Shown piece by piece: positions 61,015 through 64,000 of a stretch of DNA of 64,000 nt; the first letter of the stretch is position 1, and each line of letters opens with the position of its first letter. Below the pieces are notes generated by a model. The model saw only the letters and a list, made by a program, of their open reading frames with translations, was not told the DNA's origin and made no database searches. The position numbers and the translations under genes are program-made. The stretch spans positions 186,001 through 250,000 of the forward strand of contig NZ_JAABOK010000009.1 in the NCBI RefSeq assembly GCF_009928525.1. The letters run 5' to 3'. This DNA is from Chitinophaga solisilvae (GTDB taxonomy: Bacteria; Bacteroidota; Bacteroidia; Chitinophagales; Chitinophagaceae).

Positions 61015-61728
61015 TCAGGGGTGGGTGGAATTTTTTTCTGAATATTTAAAATATTCCTGCAGGCTGATTTTATGCGGTTCAAATTTATCGCTGAGCACCT
61101 GTAACTGTTGGATTCTGTCCAGCCGGAAGTGGCGGTAGTCCTTTCTCAGGCGGCACCAGGCTACCAGCAGCCAGTTCTCCTGGGTACTGAGCAGCGCAAA
61201 AGGCTCTGCTATCCGCTCGGTTGGCTTGCTGTTTTCGGTAGACTGATACATGATATGAATAAGATTGAAATTCGTCAGGGCCAGCTGCAGGGATGACAGG
61301 TAGTTGCTGGTTCGGTCGTACCCGGCGTTCTGCGCGAAGGCCACACGGCCGGAGAGGAGGTCGGCATTTTCACGGGTAGTATATCTTAATACCGCTTTTA
61401 TTTTTTCAACGGCGGCACTGTATTCCTTTACAAAGGAAGCATCCCTGTTTTTTATCACCAGCTGTTCTGCGGTAATCAGGGCATTGGCTTCACTTTCGCT
61501 GAATGTTACCGGCGGTATCCGGTAGCCTTCCATCAGCATGTAGCCTTTGCCTTCTTCTGTCAGCACGGGAACACCGGACTGCTCCAGCGACCGTATATCG
61601 CGATAGATGGTTCTTACGCTGACGCCGAATTTTGCGGCCAGCTCAGTGGCTGTTATCAGTCGTTTGGTTTGTAAGTGCGTCAGTATTGCCGTTAGTCGTG
61701 CCAGCCGGGAGGTTTCATTATCATGCAT
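61015..61728 (-). CDS. YafY-type transcriptional regulator with HTH and WYL domains
   Basis: This encodes 237 residues. The N-terminal HTH (about 8-65) includes TATELAAKFGVSVRTIYRDIRSLEQSGVPV. The rest is a WYL domain with LLSTQENWLLVAWCRLRKDYRHFRLDRI. WYL proteins sense nucleotides or other ligands and regulate stress or defence genes. The downstream VOC gene is the obvious candidate target, and it may also control itself. Confidence 0.93.
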   Translation of the reverse strand: MHDNETSRLARLTAILTHLQTKRLITATELAAKFGVSVRTIYRDIRSLEQSGVPVLTEEGKGYMLMEGYRIPPVTFSESEANALITAEQLVIKNRDASFVKEYSAAVEKIKAVLRYTTRENADLLSGRVAFAQNAGYDRTSNYLSSLQLALTNFNLIHIMYQSTENSKPTERIAEPFALLSTQENWLLVAWCRLRKDYRHFRLDRIQQLQVLSDKFEPHKISLQEYFKYSEKNSTHP

Positions 61729-61762
61729 ATGCAGCGGTTTTCACCGCCTGAAATTAAAGAAA

Positions 61763-62965
61763 TTATGCCTCTTCCTGCGTATATCTGCCGGAAGTGGCTA
61801 TGGCCGGGCTTTGGGACTGCTTTTTTACCGGGTCGCGGCGCCCGGAAGCTGTAGCTTTCTTTCTGCCCGGTTTTTTCCGGCGGTTACGCCACATCAGGAA
61901 TCCGGTAACGGGCAGGGTGGCAGCAAAGAGGCTGCTGCACAGCGCCAGTATTTTAGTAGGCCAGCCGTAGATACTGCCGGTATGCACCGGATAAATCAGC
62001 CTGCGGACCTTCATACCACGGCTCTGATCTTTATACAGCCGCGTGGATAACAACCGGCCGCTGCCTTTTTCGAAATACAGCATGTCCACCACATTGGGTA
62101 TGGAGGCAGCAGCATTTATCTTGCTAACGGTGACGGATATACTGTCTTTCTCCGGAAACTGTATGCTGACGGTCCCCGGATATGCCAACCGCCGGTTGGC
62201 TCCGGCAAAAATATCTTCATAATAGTGTTCCCCGTTGGGCAACATCCTCACATCTGCCGGCGCTTTATTGGCGACGGGGGGCTTGCCGTCAAACAACAGA
62301 AAAATCCCGTTGTTGAACCATTTGTAACTCCAGGTAAGCCCCGTCACCGCGATAATGAAAATCACCACATGTATATAAAAGCCACCTACTGCATGCAGGT
62401 CCCAGGTAAACCGTTTTATATTGCCGCCCCGTTTGATCTGCAGGCGCTGTTTCAGCCCTTTCCATTTTTTAGGCCACCATAATACCAGCCCTGTCAGCAC
62501 CAGCGAAAGGAAGATCAGGCAGCAGGCACCGGTGACGGCCTTGCCGGCTTCACCTGCCAGCAGGGTACGATGCAGCTGCAGCACCACCCGGAAAAACTGC
62601 CTGTCTTCTGCACCGGTATATACTATCTGGCCGGTATAGGGATGTAAGGCTATCTGGTAAAATTCTCCTTTTTGCACTACCCGGCATAAAATCGTATGGC
62701 CGGGAGCGTTCGTTTCCACTTCCATCCGGCGCAGCTGTCCGCCGGGCAGCGCAGCTTTCGCCCTGCGGATGATACTGTCCAACGGCAGCCGTTGCTGTCC
62801 GGACTTATAGCTTACAAAATAGGTATCCCGCCGGAACGTTTCATCCAGCTCTTTTTCAAATACCAGCAGCGCGCCGGTAAGCGCCACCACAAAAACAACC
62901 AGGCCGGAACCAAGTCCCAGCCATAAATGCAGTTGTCCGGTTATCTTTTTAAATACCCTTTTCAT
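61763..62965 (-). CDS. PepSY-associated transmembrane protein, iron-uptake linked
   Basis: This encodes 400 residues with the family opening KKITGQLHLWLGLGSGLVVFVVALTGALLVFEKE and about four transmembrane segments. PepSY-like regions lie in the periplasmic loops, and LIYPVHTGSIYGWPTKILALCSSLFAATLPVTGFLMW is near the end. It lies 11 bp downstream of a TonB-dependent siderophore receptor on the same strand. Such pairs are common, and the membrane protein is thought to be a ferric-siderophore reductase. The C-terminus is strongly basic. Confidence 0.92.
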   Translation of the reverse strand: MKRVFKKITGQLHLWLGLGSGLVVFVVALTGALLVFEKELDETFRRDTYFVSYKSGQQRLPLDSIIRRAKAALPGGQLRRMEVETNAPGHTILCRVVQKGEFYQIALHPYTGQIVYTGAEDRQFFRVVLQLHRTLLAGEAGKAVTGACCLIFLSLVLTGLVLWWPKKWKGLKQRLQIKRGGNIKRFTWDLHAVGGFYIHVVIFIIAVTGLTWSYKWFNNGIFLLFDGKPPVANKAPADVRMLPNGEHYYEDIFAGANRRLAYPGTVSIQFPEKDSISVTVSKINAAASIPNVVDMLYFEKGSGRLLSTRLYKDQSRGMKVRRLIYPVHTGSIYGWPTKILALCSSLFAATLPVTGFLMWRNRRKKPGRKKATASGRRDPVKKQSQSPAIATSGRYTQEEA

Positions 62966-62976
62966 AAAATCCGTTA

Positions 62977-64000
62977 TCAGAACATGTAGGATACGGAAGA
63001 CATCCAGTTGCGCGGCGCTCCGGGAAACAGCCGGAGGTAATCGTAACCGCCCACCCAGTAGGTTTTGTTGAGAATATTGTTCAGGTTGAATTGCAGCTGG
63101 AACTTATCTATCCTGTAATACAATGCGGCATTGACTACCTGATAGGCCGGCAGTGTCTGTACATCATTGCCGTCTACATTCCGTTCGGTCACGAAGTTGC
63201 TGCCGGCGCCAATGCCCAGCCCTTTGAGCTTGCCGCTGCCGATGCTGTATTTGGTCCAGATGCTGCCCTGGTGCTTAGGCGCACCGGGGCTCTGCCGCCC
63301 GATCTCTTTAGCTACCGGGCTTTCGGCAATGGCTGATTCGTTATAGGCATAGGCGGCGGTAATAAACCAGTGGGGCGTAACCTGTCCTTTAACATCTACC
63401 TCGGCGCCTTTGGATTCCACCCGGCCTACCTGCCGCATCAGATCGGGATTGCCGGCATCGCCGGATTTGTACAGCACATTTTTCAGCTGAATACGATACG
63501 CGGATACGGTCACGGATAAACGATCTCCAAACCAGTCACTTTTAGCGCCCGCTTCCACGAGGTTACTCTGCAATGGACTGAAAGGCCCGCCGGCATTAGG
63601 ATTGTTAATGATGGAAGCTGTCTGCGGATTGTATCCTTCGGTATACGTACCATAAAGATTGATATGCCTGTTCAGCGTATATACCAACCCGATTCTCGGC
63701 AGCAATACATCCTGGGATACATGTTGTTCTGCCTTTTTGGTGTAATTCAGAAAATCAGTGTAACGGTCGTAACGCAGTCCCAGCAAAGCCTGGAAGCGGC
63801 CAAGCGTCAGCTGGTCCTGCACATAAATGCCCTGTGTGTTATAGAAGGTAGCGTCGTAGTTGCTTTTGCTGTAAAAGTATTTGCTCATATCAAAAAGCTG
63901 GTAAGGGCTTTCTGAGGTAAGGTCAAAGTGCGGCACATTAGGTACCGGCCGCTTGATGCCATTCACGGTTTCATAGAGGAACCTGCCGGGCATATCTTTA
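62977..64000 (-). CDS. TonB-dependent siderophore receptor, C-terminal part (truncated by window edge)
   Basis: About 341 residues are visible and the frame stays open to the right edge. The barrel strands are typical of FhuA/FecA-type receptors: YVQDQLTLGRFQALLGLRYDR, NLYGTYTEGYNPQTASI, VEAGAKSDWFGDRLSVTVSAYRI, and the ending NILNKTYWVGGYDYLRLFPGAPRNWMSSVSYMF. The C-terminal Phe is the usual outer-membrane insertion signal. The N-terminal plug is outside the window. The PepSY protein follows, so the two form an iron-siderophore uptake unit. Confidence 0.92.
   Translation of the reverse strand, partial: KDMPGRFLYETVNGIKRPVPNVPHFDLTSESPYQLFDMSKYFYSKSNYDATFYNTQGIYVQDQLTLGRFQALLGLRYDRYTDFLNYTKKAEQHVSQDVLLPRIGLVYTLNRHINLYGTYTEGYNPQTASIINNPNAGGPFSPLQSNLVEAGAKSDWFGDRLSVTVSAYRIQLKNVLYKSGDAGNPDLMRQVGRVESKGAEVDVKGQVTPHWFITAAYAYNESAIAESPVAKEIGRQSPGAPKHQGSIWTKYSIGSGKLKGLGIGAGSNFVTERNVDGNDVQTLPAYQVVNAALYYRIDKFQLQFNLNNILNKTYWVGGYDYLRLFPGAPRNWMSSVSYMF

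Overview
The window looks like a chromosomal segment of a Bacteroidota bacterium, most probably Chitinophaga or a close relative. The signs are two SusC/SusD outer-membrane pairs, an ECF sigma/FecR module, a protein with a type IX secretion (T9SS) sorting domain, a LytTR two-component system with a Reg_prop/Y_Y_Y sensor, a DUF6443/RHS gene pair with DUF5977 repeats, and promoter-like TAnnTTTG boxes. No rRNA, tRNA or CRISPR array was seen.

Layout. 1-8.1 kb: a truncated exported protein, a lipoprotein, a DoxX-like protein, an EF-hand protein, an unknown exported protein, a divergent HxlR regulator/MFS pair, an OmpA-family protein and an SDR oxidoreductase. 8.2-13.8 kb: a LytTR regulator with its sensor, and a small lipoprotein/exported-protein pair. 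13.9-21.6 kb (minus strand): SusC, SusD and a TonB-dependent receptor. 21.9-26.6 kb: DUF72, a GlxA/AraC regulator, a VOC protein, DUF4287, an AAA ATPase and a class I terpene synthase. 26.9-35.9 kb: two giant RHS-type genes and a small acidic gene. The second RHS protein carries a colicin E3-type ribonuclease domain, so the set reads as a toxin system with a candidate immunity gene. 35.9-41.8 kb: an MscS channel, a hotdog thioesterase, DinB and a large M43 metalloprotease. 41.9-51 kb: a polysaccharide-utilisation-type locus of ECF sigma, FecR, STN-SusC, SusD and a six-hairpin glycosidase-like enzyme. 51.1-54 kb: a cobalamin riboswitch leading two surface lipoproteins of the kind found in Bacteroidetes B12-uptake loci. 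54.1-56.9 kb: an AT-rich island of unknown small genes, gene fragments and IS256-family debris. 56.9-64 kb (minus strand): a serine hydrolase, a two-gene ABC exporter, a VOC protein, a YafY/WYL regulator, a PepSY membrane protein and a truncated siderophore receptor.

The most unusual non-coding feature is a dispersed family of nine long intergenic palindromes, with stems of 24 to 66 bp, several of them perfect. They share a short core related to CGCTYANNTCTYCGCTGC, but their AT-rich outer arms differ while staying self-complementary within each copy. They sit tightly between genes, sometimes overlapping a stop codon, and occur between convergent, tandem and divergent neighbours. The best candidates for new biology are this palindrome family and the RHS pair with its embedded E3-type nuclease.
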